Below are positions 9,411-17,769 of a DNA stretch of 64,000 nucleotides, one piece after another (positions within the stretch are counted from its first letter, which is position 1; each line of letters opens with the position of its first letter). Made by a program: the position numbers and the translations under genes. The notes beneath the pieces were generated by a model. That model was given only the letters and a program-made list of their open reading frames with translations. It did no database searches and had not been told where the DNA came from. The DNA comes from Defluviitaleaceae bacterium (GTDB lineage Bacteria > Bacillota > Clostridia > Lachnospirales > WQUN01): positions 29,905 to 93,904 of the forward strand of contig WQVY01000001.1 in NCBI GenBank assembly GCA_009785605.1, given 5' to 3'.

Positions 9411-10199
9411 TTACAAATATTTCAATTCGCGTAGCTCATGGCAAAGCCTACTTGCAATATCATTGGGGCTGCCATCTATTATTACTTGCCCTGCTTCTGC
9501 TTCGGGCTGATATATTTTTTCGACCTGGGTAGGCGAACCACTTAGCCCGTACATCTTTGGGTTAGTGTCTGCCAAATCTTCCAACCCTAACACGGTTATC
9601 TCTTGTTTAACTGATTCCAACATCCGTTTATATGACGGCAAACGCGGTACATATATACCTTTATCCACGGTTATCGCGCATGGGAGTTTGATTTCATATG
9701 CCCCTACATATTCGCCTATATCTGCAGATACATGTATGTTTTCGCTACCGGCTTTGTCGATGCTTATGACATTACTCATATGGGGTATGTCCAAAAACTC
9801 CGCCAGTGATGGCCCAACTTGCGCGGTGTCACCGTCTGTTGTCTGCTTTCCGCAAACTATTAGGTCATACTTGCATCTCGTGCCAATACCACCAGCTAGT
9901 GCATAAGCTGTAGCCAGTGTATCTGCCCCTGCAAAAGCCATATCTGTTAGCATGATTCCATTGTCTGCGCCTAGGGCAAATGCCTCACGCACAGCCTCTG
10001 CCGCTTGTGGTGGGCCCATGGTTATAACTGTTATCGTGGCACCATATGTCTGCTTTATTTGGACGGCTGTTTCCAGTGCGTACAAATCATATGGGTTTAA
10101 CTTTGCTTCAACACCGGAGCGCAGTAGCACACCGGTATTTTCATCTACAGCAACCTTAGTAGTACCTGGGACTTGCTTTACACATACTATTATGTTCAT
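9411..10199 (-). CDS. etfB: Electron transfer flavoprotein beta subunit
   Basis: 262 residues starting MNIIVCVKQVPGT, the standard EtfB N-terminus; ATG 10199 lies eight bases after GGAGGGG, and the longer in-frame extension is not coding. The nucleotide-binding motif CGKQTTDGDTAQVGP is typical of EtfB. It forms a heterodimer with the EtfA encoded 15 bp downstream. The order EtfB-EtfA-dehydrogenase in one tight run supports a single lactate-oxidising complex. Confidence 0.92.
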   Translation of the reverse strand: MNIIVCVKQVPGTTKVAVDENTGVLLRSGVEAKLNPYDLYALETAVQIKQTYGATITVITMGPPQAAEAVREAFALGADNGIMLTDMAFAGADTLATAYALAGGIGTRCKYDLIVCGKQTTDGDTAQVGPSLAEFLDIPHMSNVISIDKAGSENIHVSADIGEYVGAYEIKLPCAITVDKGIYVPRLPSYKRMLESVKQEITVLGLEDLADTNPKMYGLSGSPTQVEKIYQPEAEAGQVIIDGSPNDIASRLCHELRELKYL

Positions 10200-10248
10200 C
10201 CAAAACCCCTCCGGGAGGCAGTATATCATGGGGCCAAAGCCAGGACAA

Positions 10249-10551
10249 TTAGAAATCAAAATCCGCACAGCGGCGGTTTTTTACCCTGGGGCGTACTACG
10301 TTTACCGCTACTTTTATATGCTCCGGATGGTCTTTGTACGCTTTAAGCGCAGCAGCGTTTTCGAATATGCTATACAAAACAATATCCGCGTTGCTACTAT
10401 CTAGTAACTGTGAATATACACAAAGAGTGTTTAGTCCGGGGATAACCCCATTCAAGCCTTCTAGCGCTGCCTTTATTTGCGCAATGTTTTCGTGCTTTTC
10501 ATCGTCTGTTAACCCATCGATATGATCGTACATTACAATATGCTTTACCAC
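10249..10551 (-). CDS. Dabb (stress-responsive alpha/beta-barrel) family protein
   Basis: About 100 residues beginning MVKHIVMYDH, the usual start of this family; GTG 10551 is preferred over GTG 10560 because of that match and its spacing to AAAGG. Central features are IPGLNTLCVYS, DIVLYSIFEN and HPEHIKVAVNVV. Dabb domains are small ferredoxin-like dimers; some are olivetolic acid-type cyclases and most bacterial ones have no known function. It lies between the ABC permease and etfB with short gaps, so it may be cotranscribed with the lactate complex. Confidence 0.82.
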   Translation of the reverse strand: MVKHIVMYDHIDGLTDDEKHENIAQIKAALEGLNGVIPGLNTLCVYSQLLDSSNADIVLYSIFENAAALKAYKDHPEHIKVAVNVVRPRVKNRRCADFDF

Positions 10552-10592
10552 TGCATACACACCTTTCGTTAATAAATTTGATTTTTATATAA

Positions 10593-12239
10593 TTAGATAG
10601 CACGCCTTGTCCCGCGGGGCGAAAGGCGTGACCTTACATAAGCAGTACAAGCATAAAATATCACCTTTGCCACAATATTTATAGCCACAATAATTGTTGT
10701 GACAGCCGCCGCCCTAAAAATCATCAACTGCCCTTCAAACTGGGTGATAAGTATCGACAGCGGCATAGTCCTTGCCCGAAACATCACAACAATAGCAGAG
10801 ATGGTTATCATGCTATTAACAAAATAAAACATCATGGCTTCCAGGATTGTCTGCTTCATTTGCGGCAAGTAGATACGTAAAAGTGTATCCCACCAGCCTA
10901 TCCTAAAAATTTTTGCCGATATCTCAATCTCGTCCCCCATGAGAGCAAAGTTATTAAGAAACAAAAAATACGGTACCCCAAAAAAGTTTATAGTAACTGC
11001 ACAAATTATAGGTATAAACGTACTATACAAGCCTGGGACCGCAATATAACCAATAACAAAACCTAGCCCAATAACAAGGCCCGGAACCGAAAAAGGAATT
11101 AGCGCAACAATATTTATGACACGTGCCAACGGTGACCTAGCCTTCGATGCAACATAGGCCGTCATGCATGATAGCACAGTACCAAAAACAGAAACACATA
11201 TTGCAATTACTAATGAATTTCTCAAATATCTAAGCAAGTTAAGATGTATCAATGCCCTGTAGTTTTGCCATATATCAGGGTTGGTAATATCTGTTGGCCG
11301 CAACGATGACAACATAAATGCAATAATAGGCAATAAAAACATTGCAGCAATAATAATTAGCAGTGCACATGAAATCACTTGCCCCCTAATACCAAAAAAA
11401 AGTGCCGTAGTCGTTCCTTGCTCATTGTGCTTAAAAGAAAATGCTGATTTTCTCATACACACAACAAACAATATTAATAATGGAACCCACATAAAAACAG
11501 AAATAACAGCAGCACGGCCAAAGTTCATCCTGCCGATTATTTCCTGGTACAAAGTCAATGACAGTGTCCTATATCTCCCACCAACCATAAGATTTATACC
11601 AAAATCAGAAAATGAAAACAAGAATGTCGCAAAAAAAGCCCGCTTTAACACGGTCTTTACACGTGGCAGTGTGAGTATGTATAGCCGTGAAAGAGGGCTC
11701 AAACACAGGGCTTTGGCTTCGATATGCAAATGGGTTTCTTCATACCGCAGCACGTCATAAATCTGTAAAATAGCCAGTGGCGTTATGTTTAAAACCATAC
11801 CTATGAGTAAGCCATTAAAACCATATATGTTTATACGCAACCCAAGCCATTGGTAAATAAGCCCGTTCCGGCTAAACAGATACATTATACCCATGCCAAT
11901 AGAAATTGTAGGTATTAGTATGGGCATTGTAAAACACACAATAAATACTTTTTGCATCACATGATTTTGCTCACGTATAAAAAGCGACACAACCAAGGCA
12001 ATTATTATAGCTATTATACTCACGCACAAAGACAAAAATATAGACTGAAATAAAACCTGTACAAAGTCAGTACGTTCGAATAGTAATCTCAAATCATTAA
12101 TATTGAAACGCAGGATAATCCTCGAAACTGGATAAACAAGCAGTAGAAAGAAGACCAATATCAAGGCTAAGCATACAGCCAGCAATCCGGTACTATACCA
12201 TTCGCCTCTTAACTTAGCTTTAATCCGTTTTATGCTCAT
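10593..12239 (-). CDS. ABC transporter permease, fused two-domain (Fe3+/2-aminoethylphosphonate type)
   Basis: 548 residues with about 12 hydrophobic segments in two homologous halves. Each half has an EAA-type loop for ATPase contact: around AKALCLSPLSRLYILTLPRV and around ISAKIFRIGWWDTLLRIYLP. Fused double permeases are typical of FbpB-type iron and phosphonate/thiamine importers. Its ATG overlaps the ATPase gene by 20 bp. With the ATPase and binding protein upstream it makes a complete importer. Confidence 0.88.
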   Translation of the reverse strand: MSIKRIKAKLRGEWYSTGLLAVCLALILVFFLLLVYPVSRIILRFNINDLRLLFERTDFVQVLFQSIFLSLCVSIIAIIIALVVSLFIREQNHVMQKVFIVCFTMPILIPTISIGMGIMYLFSRNGLIYQWLGLRINIYGFNGLLIGMVLNITPLAILQIYDVLRYEETHLHIEAKALCLSPLSRLYILTLPRVKTVLKRAFFATFLFSFSDFGINLMVGGRYRTLSLTLYQEIIGRMNFGRAAVISVFMWVPLLILFVVCMRKSAFSFKHNEQGTTTALFFGIRGQVISCALLIIIAAMFLLPIIAFMLSSLRPTDITNPDIWQNYRALIHLNLLRYLRNSLVIAICVSVFGTVLSCMTAYVASKARSPLARVINIVALIPFSVPGLVIGLGFVIGYIAVPGLYSTFIPIICAVTINFFGVPYFLFLNNFALMGDEIEISAKIFRIGWWDTLLRIYLPQMKQTILEAMMFYFVNSMITISAIVVMFRARTMPLSILITQFEGQLMIFRAAAVTTIIVAINIVAKVIFYACTAYVRSRLSPRGTRRAI

Positions 12240-12987
12240 TATTTGTTAGCCTTTCAAGGATTTCTAGTTTCTTTAACAAATTGTCGCGGATGTAGCTTGA
12301 CACATAAGTGTTTGCGGGATGTGTGATTACCTTGCTAGGTGCATCATATTGTTGTACTACCTTGTTATGTAAAATCATGAGCTTATCGGAAAGTGATACA
12401 GCTTCTTCTATATCATGAGTCACATACAATACAGTGATATTTAGTTTGCGTTGTATGTCATAGATTTCATCCCTTAACTGCATACGGATATTAGGGTCTA
12501 AAGCAGAAAAAGGTTCATCCAACAAAAGCACAGGGTACTCCATCGCAAGCATACGGGCAATTGCAACGCGCTGGCTCTGCCCTCCAGACAGCATATAAGG
12601 CTTTTTTTTAAGATGATCGCCAAATAGGCCAGTAAGATTTAAATACTTCATGGCCTTCTCGTGGGCATCTGTTTTGGTATGGTTATTTTTTCGTAAAGGG
12701 TATATTACATTATCAAGCACAGACATAGTGGGGAAAAGGGCGCATTGTTGAAACACAATGCCAATCTTACGCTTTGCTATCACTTCGCTGGTTATATCTC
12801 GCCCATTAAGAAACACAGTGCCCTTCTCCGGCAACACAGATCCTAATATTATACCAAGAAGTGTAGACTTGCCCGTGCCCGATTCCCCAACTATGCTAAC
12901 AAACTCTCCATTATTAACCGTAAATGAAATATCCTTTAATACATGCTCATCTTTAAATGATTTACATATACCATCAAGAGTTATCAT
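12220..12987 (-). CDS. ABC transporter ATP-binding protein
   Basis: 255 residues with all ATPase motifs: Walker A GESGTGKST, Q-loop FQQCALFPT, signature LSGGQSQRVAIARM, Walker B VLLLDEPFSALDP and switch His in YVTHDIEEA. It powers the permease encoded next. Its ATG shares a base with the upstream stop codon (TAATG), so it is coupled to the binding protein. Closest in style to PotA/FbpC-type importers. Confidence 0.92.
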   Translation of the reverse strand: MITLDGICKSFKDEHVLKDISFTVNNGEFVSIVGESGTGKSTLLGIILGSVLPEKGTVFLNGRDITSEVIAKRKIGIVFQQCALFPTMSVLDNVIYPLRKNNHTKTDAHEKAMKYLNLTGLFGDHLKKKPYMLSGGQSQRVAIARMLAMEYPVLLLDEPFSALDPNIRMQLRDEIYDIQRKLNITVLYVTHDIEEAVSLSDKLMILHNKVVQQYDAPSKVITHPANTYVSSYIRDNLLKKLEILERLTNNEHKTD

Positions 12988-13967
12988 TAATGCCTCCAGC
13001 GGTCTTGTATACGCTCTAGAAAGTCTGACTCAAGGGTAATTAGGGCATATGGTATGTCAGATGGATAGTGCTCTAACGCAGTTACCTGATCTACAAAAAT
13101 ACGCCCAGGTGCAAAATACATCTTGTCCATCCTAGAAACTTCGTTTATCAAATATTCAAAAACAGCGACCGCTGCACTGTTTTCGCTTCCGTTCTTAGTC
13201 ATGGCAATACCACCCATGGAGCTTGGGCCATACTCATCAAAAAATGTAATAGTAAGCGGTGCACCCCGTCCCATTACAGTTACGGCATTGTGCAAGCTTA
13301 CAAACCCTATTGCCACTTCACCGGTTTCGAGGGCTGTAGCTACACCAGAGCCTGAATTAAGAAATGTATGAATATTGTTTGCAAGACTATCGAAATATTC
13401 AAAGGCACTATCTTCGCCCATACGCTCTATAAAATAAGCGAGATAGATGTACCCAGTGCTGGAGGCTCTGGGGTTAGGCATCATAATCAACCCTTGATAC
13501 ACAGGGTCCAACAAATCTTCATAGCTGGTAGGTATAGGTAGTCCCAAGTCCGTTAGCATGCCTTCGTTCATGGCAATGCCAAAAGAGAAACGCTCCCATG
13601 GCAAGTATCTGTTGTTTGGGTCCAGTAGGTCAGACATAAACATGGATGTATTGTAGGCACTTAAATCGGCCATAATGTCTGAAACTTGCCTAAGCTGTGT
13701 CACTTCCAGCCCCAATACGATATCGGCCTCCGTATTTGTGCCTTCGGCCATTAGTCTCGCACCATGAGCACCGGTAGAAAAATATAGTATTTCTATTGTA
13801 TAGTCTGGGAAGCGCTCTGTTAACATCTCCATAATTGCGGTGTTTCTTAATGGGGAGCTGCTTGAGTAAATAACAACTCTGTTTTCCGAGTCACTGCCGC
13901 AACCTGTCAACAAAAGCGCTAGTGAAATCATTAGCATAAGTAAAAATGATACGCTTATTCTTTTCAT
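12987..13967 (-). CDS. Extracellular solute-binding lipoprotein (ferric/2-AEP type)
   Basis: 326 residues with a lipoprotein signal: MKRISVSFLLMLMISLALLLTGC, lipobox LTGC with the lipidated Cys at residue 23. The mature part starts NRVVIYSSSSPL and includes MMPNPRASSTGY, the pattern of FbpA/PhnS-like periplasmic-binding proteins. It captures a ligand outside the cell for the fused permease. Iron, 2-aminoethylphosphonate or a similar small anion are possible; the binding residues do not decide it by eye. Confidence 0.85.
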   Translation of the reverse strand: MKRISVSFLLMLMISLALLLTGCGSDSENRVVIYSSSSPLRNTAIMEMLTERFPDYTIEILYFSTGAHGARLMAEGTNTEADIVLGLEVTQLRQVSDIMADLSAYNTSMFMSDLLDPNNRYLPWERFSFGIAMNEGMLTDLGLPIPTSYEDLLDPVYQGLIMMPNPRASSTGYIYLAYFIERMGEDSAFEYFDSLANNIHTFLNSGSGVATALETGEVAIGFVSLHNAVTVMGRGAPLTITFFDEYGPSSMGGIAMTKNGSENSAAVAVFEYLINEVSRMDKMYFAPGRIFVDQVTALEHYPSDIPYALITLESDFLERIQDRWRH

Positions 13968-14000
13968 GAAATATCCCTCCTATAAACACTATCATACCTG

Positions 14001-14038
14001 TAAAAAAGGGCACAAAATCAATTTCCGATTTTGTGCCC
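14001..14038 (-). terminator. Rho-independent terminator ending the NifU-like/GGGtGRT operon
   Basis: Minus-strand stem GGGCACAAAATC / GATTTTGTGCCC (12 bp, 7-base loop) is followed by TTTTTT. It lies about 10 bp past the stop of the small gene at 14048-14197 and separates that operon from the ABC transporter. Confidence 0.9.
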
Positions 14039-14047
14039 ACAGACATA

Positions 14048-14197
14048 TTACAAATCATCTGCATCTTGTATGGGTTTTATATCTTCGCCTGTATCTTCGC
14101 CGATATATACACCCTGAGGGTCGAACCTATTTGCGTCTTTCGAAAATTCCCTCACCACGTCAGACACTTTGCTGGAGTTTGTTATTTTTCTTTTCAA
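14048..14197 (-). CDS. 49-residue conserved-looking small protein
   Basis: A short frame between the GGGtGRT gene and the terminator. TTG start at 14197 follows GAGGTG at a good distance. The protein begins MKRKITNSSKVSDVVREF and ends PIQDADDL; it is polar, with no membrane segment and no cysteine. I recall small clostridial proteins ending in a similar QDADDL after a (D)P.G.Y.G stretch (here DPQGVYIGED), but I cannot confirm this without a search. It is in the same transcript as the GGGtGRT and NifU-like genes and is the last gene before the terminator. Function unknown. Confidence 0.65.
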   Translation of the reverse strand: MKRKITNSSKVSDVVREFSKDANRFDPQGVYIGEDTGEDIKPIQDADDL

Positions 14198-14222
14198 TTT
14201 TTCACCTCGTTTAAGAGGAAAA

Positions 14223-15218
14223 TCAACCAGCTTCTTCTATTGCTACGGCTACTGCTACGCTCATACCTACCATTGGGTTATTACCTGCACCTATAAGACC
14301 CATCATCTCAACATGTGCGGGCACACTAGAAGAACCGGCAAATTGTGCATCACTATGCATACGGCCCATAGAGTCAGTTAAACCATATGAAGCAGGGCCT
14401 GCTGCCATATTATCTGGGTGCATGGTACGGCCAGTACCACCGCCAGATGCTACAGAGAAGTAGTTTTTACCGTTTTCTACAGTCCACTTTTTGTACGTTC
14501 CTGCTACAAGGTGCTGGAAGCGGGTAGGATTGGTTGAGTTACCGGTTATAGATACATCTACCGCTTCTTTAATCATGATTGCAACGCCTTCAAGTACTTC
14601 GTTTGCACCATAGCAACGGATTTTGGAACGCTCACCGCTAGAGAATGCTTTTTCCTCTACAATATTAACTTCGTCGCATGAGAAGTCATATTCAGTTTTT
14701 ACATAAGTGAAACCATTTATGCGGCTTATTATATAAGCAGCATCTTTACCAAGCCCGTTGAGCATAATCCTTAGCGGTACTTTGCGCACTTTGTTGGCCG
14801 AACGCACAATGCCAATTGCGCCTTCAGCCGCCGCAAAAGATTCGTGCCCGGCTAGGAAGCAAAAGCATAGTGTGTCTTCAGACAACAATTTTGATGCTAA
14901 GTTACCATGACCTTCACCCACACGGCGGGACGCAGCAACACTACCAGGTATACAGAATGCTTGTATGCCTTCGCCTATAATCCTTGCGGCATCGGCAGCT
15001 TTTTTGACACCTTTATTGATGGCCAAAGCAGCACCCAAAGTATATGCCCACACTGCATTATCAAAGGCTATACCCTGGACTCCTTTTACTATTTGCTCAA
15101 CGTCTATACCCTTGTCAAGACATATTTTTTGGGCTGCATCCAATGACGCTATCCCGTTTTTGCTTAAACAGGCTTCAATCCCCTTAATTCTACGTTCATA
15201 TCCTTCGAACTGTTTCAT
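14223..15218 (-). CDS. GGGtGRT protein (uncharacterised conserved family)
   Basis: 331 residues carrying the family's name motif exactly, GGGTGRT, at residues 259-265 within the stretch SVASGGGTGRTMHPD. The family is soluble and has no established biochemical role. Other features are a glycine-rich C-terminus (MGLIGAGNNPMVGMSVAVAV) and several cysteines in the middle. Start ATG 15218 has AGGAG nine bases upstream. It lies 53 bp downstream of the NifU-like gene. That pairing recurs in clostridial genomes as I recall it, suggesting the protein receives or handles an Fe-S cluster; this is inference. Confidence 0.9.
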   Translation of the reverse strand: MKQFEGYERRIKGIEACLSKNGIASLDAAQKICLDKGIDVEQIVKGVQGIAFDNAVWAYTLGAALAINKGVKKAADAARIIGEGIQAFCIPGSVAASRRVGEGHGNLASKLLSEDTLCFCFLAGHESFAAAEGAIGIVRSANKVRKVPLRIMLNGLGKDAAYIISRINGFTYVKTEYDFSCDEVNIVEEKAFSSGERSKIRCYGANEVLEGVAIMIKEAVDVSITGNSTNPTRFQHLVAGTYKKWTVENGKNYFSVASGGGTGRTMHPDNMAAGPASYGLTDSMGRMHSDAQFAGSSSVPAHVEMMGLIGAGNNPMVGMSVAVAVAIEEAG

Positions 15219-15271
15219 ATAGGTACGCTCCTATCTATAATTTGTTGGACTTCTTCTGAATTAGAAGAAGT

Positions 15272-15964
15272 TTATTCGTGACGAGGGTCGATATATCTGG
15301 CCGCATCATCGTATCTTCCGTAGGTGCCTATGTTTTTGTCATAAGCTTCCTTTGGGTCGGTCCCTTTTTTGATGGCTTCTAGCATTGGCCCCATACGCAG
15401 GAATTTATACCCAATAATCTCGTCATTGGCATCTACTGCCATGTCTAATATATAACCTTCGGTTGTTTCTAGGTAACGCGCACCTTTTGCTTTTGAACCA
15501 AAAATAGTCCCTATTTGGCTACGCAACCCTTTACCTAAATCCTCCAATGACGCGCCAATTGGGAGGCCGCCTTCTGAGAAGGATGTCTGGGTACGACCAA
15601 AAGCAAATTGTAAGAATATTTCACGCATTGCTACATTTATAGCATCGCATAGTAAATCTGTGTTGAGCGCTTCAAGGATTGTTTTGCCGGGAAGGATTTC
15701 CCCTGCCATAGCGGCAGAATGGGTCATACCGGTACAACCTATTGTTTCTACCAGCGCTTCCTCGATAATACCACCTTTGACGTTTAAGGTTAGCTTACAT
15801 GCTCCTTGTTGTGGGGCACACCAGCCCACACTGTTAGACAAACCGGATATGTCACCAATTTGCTTGGATTCTACCCACTTGCCCTCTTGTGGTATAGGTG
15901 AAGGGCCATGATAACACCCTTGCTTAAGAACACACATTTGCTCGACTTCGTGTGAGTAAGTCAT
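15272..15964 (-). CDS. NifU/IscU-like iron-sulfur cluster scaffold protein
   Basis: 230 residues; ATG 15964 is favoured by AAAGGATG nine bases upstream. The three scaffold cysteines are visible: VGWCAPQQGACKLT, ETIGCTGMTHSAAMAGE and DLLCDAIN. Compared with IscU (about 130 residues) the protein carries extra N- and C-terminal sequence, including KFLRMGPMLEAIKKGTDPKE near the end. No IscS or SufS gene is adjacent. It is the first gene of the operon with the GGGtGRT protein, and may be a dedicated scaffold for it rather than the housekeeping one. Confidence 0.82.
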   Translation of the reverse strand: MTYSHEVEQMCVLKQGCYHGPSPIPQEGKWVESKQIGDISGLSNSVGWCAPQQGACKLTLNVKGGIIEEALVETIGCTGMTHSAAMAGEILPGKTILEALNTDLLCDAINVAMREIFLQFAFGRTQTSFSEGGLPIGASLEDLGKGLRSQIGTIFGSKAKGARYLETTEGYILDMAVDANDEIIGYKFLRMGPMLEAIKKGTDPKEAYDKNIGTYGRYDDAARYIDPRHE

Positions 15965-15998
15965 AAAAGTCACATCCTTTATATTAATTTACATTCAT

Positions 15999-16024
15999 AT
16001 GCAGGAAATATAATTTCCATGCAT
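15999..16024. promoter_or_regulatory. Palindrome upstream of the NifU-like operon
   Basis: GGAAAT-ATA-ATTTCC (16004-16018) is a perfect interrupted palindrome, flanked by ATGCA on both sides with one base slip. On the minus strand it contains TATATT, a possible -10. It sits 35 bp before the NifU-like ATG, where a regulator could block transcription. No convincing -35 was found. Confidence 0.4.
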
Positions 16025-16078
16025 CCACTTTAATCCTGTTGAGTTTATCATTTTGGGACAGGTTGCGTCAATGTGCAC

Positions 16079-16117
16079 AAAAAACGCCCGCTAAGATGTA
16101 TTACATCCTAGCGGGCG
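16079..16117 (-). terminator. Rho-independent terminator of the rpsF-ssb-rpsR-secG operon
   Basis: A near-perfect 16-bp stem (CGCCCGCTAGGATGTA paired with TACATCTTAGCGGGCG on the minus strand) is followed by a T-run. It lies about 12 bp past the secG stop. Confidence 0.9.
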
Positions 16118-16129
16118 CTTATTATTAAT

Positions 16130-16372
16130 TTATACTAAGCACAGTACAACAGCCAGTACACCCAACACAGCTCCACCAATTTTTGTCCATCTTTCGAGGG
16201 AGTCATCTAAAGTGCGGCCTTTGTATTTGCTTCCGTGAGAATCTACATTTCCCATACCGGCAATGCTGCCCACGCCACCTGCGTCACGTTTCTTTTGTGA
16301 CAAGATGGCAAAAACAAGCGCTGACGACGTAAGTGCAAATACCACGGATAAAATTATGAATGGTATAGACAT
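16130..16372 (-). CDS. secG: Preprotein translocase subunit SecG
   Basis: 80 residues with two hydrophobic helices (IPFIILSVVFALTSSALVFA at the start and AVLGVLAVVLCLV at the end) around a polar, glycine-rich loop, the SecG layout. It is a small membrane subunit of the SecYEG export channel. ATG 16372 follows GGAGGTAGG. It is the last gene of the ribosomal/ssb run, 10 bp after rpsR, an unusual but workable location. Confidence 0.85.
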   Translation of the reverse strand: MSIPFIILSVVFALTSSALVFAILSQKKRDAGGVGSIAGMGNVDSHGSKYKGRTLDDSLERWTKIGGAVLGVLAVVLCLV

Positions 16373-16382
16373 AACCTACCTC

Positions 16383-16613
16383 CTACTCCGACGTATAGGG
16401 CATTAGTGCCATATGCCGGGCGCGCTTAACGTTTACGGTCATTGCGCGTTGATGCTTTGCGCAGTTTCCGGTAACACGTCTTGGCAGAATTTTGCCTCTT
16501 TCAGAAATAAACTTGCGCAACTTTCCGATTTCTTTATAGTCAATGGATGTTATCTTATCGACACAGAAGTTGCAGACGCGCTTTTTACGGCGTCCACGTC
16601 TTTTTTGAATCAC
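16383..16613 (-). CDS. rpsR: 30S ribosomal protein S18
   Basis: 76 residues, usual length. Family features are [32 protein letters not shown] and [20 protein letters not shown]. It binds 16S rRNA as a pair with S6. GTG 16613 with AAGGAG eight bases upstream is the only reasonable start. The CxxC near the N-terminus is the form that can hold zinc in some bacteria. Confidence 0.97.
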   Translation of the reverse strand: MIQKRRGRRKKRVCNFCVDKITSIDYKEIGKLRKFISERGKILPRRVTGNCAKHQRAMTVNVKRARHMALMPYTSE

Positions 16614-16643
16614 GCTATCACTCCTTTTATGAAGTCTAATACA

Positions 16644-17123
16644 TTAAAACGGTAAATCGTCATCGTCTATGCTTTGGGTTATAGCCGAGAACCCTTCAGG
16701 CGGGTCATATGATGGTTGGCCCGGTGGCTGATTTTCTTGTGGCGGTGCGCTGTAGGCATCTGCAAAGTTGCCACCTTGCTGGCCCTGACGAGCTTCGAAG
16801 GCGGCGCGGCTTTCCGCAAACTGGACTTCTTCGGCTACTACTTCCGTACTCCACTTGCGCTGGCCAGTAGTGTCGGTATATTCGCGCACTTGTATGCGCC
16901 CGCACAAGGAAACTTGCATTCCCTTTTTGATATACCGCTCAACAAACTCGCCTTGCTTGCCTAAGGATACGCAAAAAATAAAGTCGGCATCTGGTTCGCC
17001 TTCTTTTTTAAAGCGTCGGGTTACGGCCAAGGTATAACGTGCTACGCAAAAAGGCTCTGGGCCTTGGGAGTAGCGCACTTCGGGGTCCCTTGCTAAGCGC
17101 CCCAATAATATGACCTTATTCAT
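16644..17123 (-). CDS. ssb: Single-stranded DNA-binding protein
   Basis: 159 residues: an N-terminal OB fold starting MNKVILLGRLARDPEVRYS, a Gly/Gln/Pro-rich linker, and the acidic tip DDDLPF that recruits repair and replication partners. It lies between rpsF and rpsR as in most Firmicutes. It coats single-stranded DNA as a tetramer. Confidence 0.97.
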   Translation of the reverse strand: MNKVILLGRLARDPEVRYSQGPEPFCVARYTLAVTRRFKKEGEPDADFIFCVSLGKQGEFVERYIKKGMQVSLCGRIQVREYTDTTGQRKWSTEVVAEEVQFAESRAAFEARQGQQGGNFADAYSAPPQENQPPGQPSYDPPEGFSAITQSIDDDDLPF

Positions 17124-17140
17124 AATACCCTCCTCGGAAA

Positions 17141-17587
17141 TTATTCTGCTGCAGGCTCGTCAGACACTTCCGCAGAAACATCTGCCACAACTTCAGCTTC
17201 TACCGGTACTTCTTCTACCGCTACTGCTTCCGCCTCTACGGGAGTCTCAACTGGAGCTTCCGCTCTTGCGGGTTTTTCCTGAGCTACGGCTGCTGTTTCT
17301 ACTTCGTCTTTACGCACGATAAGGAAACGCAGTACGCTTTCCATCAGCCTTAGACGGCTTTCAACTTCGCGGGGGGTACCTGCTGGGGACGTAAATGTTA
17401 TAAATGTGTACATCCCTTCAGTCAGCTTCATTATGGGGTAGGCTAACTTCCTGCGGCCCCATTCGTCTACTTTGTCGATTGTACCGTCAAAGCGCTCTAT
17501 CAGGCCTTTTACGCGGGTCATCTCTGCTTGGAAGGTTTCGTCCTCCAGGTCAGCTCTTACCACCACGCCCAATTCGTACTTGTTCAT
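17141..17587 (-). CDS. rpsF: 30S ribosomal protein S6 with long acidic C-terminal extension
   Basis: 148 residues; the S6 fold covers about the first 96 (MNKYELGVVVRADLEDE, with the usual WGRRKLAYPI and the region ending LRFLIVRKDE). The last 50 residues are a low-complexity Ala/Glu/Val/Pro tail ending EVSDEPAAE, which ordinary S6 (about 95-100) lacks. ATG 17587 follows GAAGGAGG. First gene of the operon, driven by the promoter at 17673-17701. Confidence 0.95.
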   Translation of the reverse strand: MNKYELGVVVRADLEDETFQAEMTRVKGLIERFDGTIDKVDEWGRRKLAYPIMKLTEGMYTFITFTSPAGTPREVESRLRLMESVLRFLIVRKDEVETAAVAQEKPARAEAPVETPVEAEAVAVEEVPVEAEVVADVSAEVSDEPAAE

Positions 17588-17612
17588 GCTTACACCTCCT
17601 TCTGGACATATG

Positions 17613-17663
17613 GCACACGCTTTTGCGCGTGCAAGGATAGATTTGCTTAGCTATTAAAGCAAA
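17613..17663 (-). promoter_or_regulatory. Structured 5' leader of the rpsF operon
   Basis: Two hairpins lie between the promoter and the rpsF ribosome site: TTTGCTT / AAGCAAA (17642-17663) and GCACGC / GCGTGTGC with one bulge (17613-17632). Firmicute rpsF operons are often autoregulated by S6:S18 binding to their leader. I did not find the characteristic CCG loop with certainty, so this is a candidate only. Confidence 0.35.
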
Positions 17664-17672
17664 CTCAAAATC

Positions 17673-17701
17673 ATTCTAACACACTGTTTATAGGTTGTAA
17701 A
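17673..17701 (-). promoter_or_regulatory. Sigma-A promoter of the rpsF operon
   Basis: Minus-strand TTTACA (17696-17701) and TAGAAT (17673-17678) are exactly 17 bp apart, giving a leader of about 80 bases before rpsF. Confidence 0.7.
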
Positions 17702-17769
17702 CATTTCCACACATTCTCCATACTATAAAGAATCAAGCATGACACGCCTTTATGGGGGAGATGAAGGTA

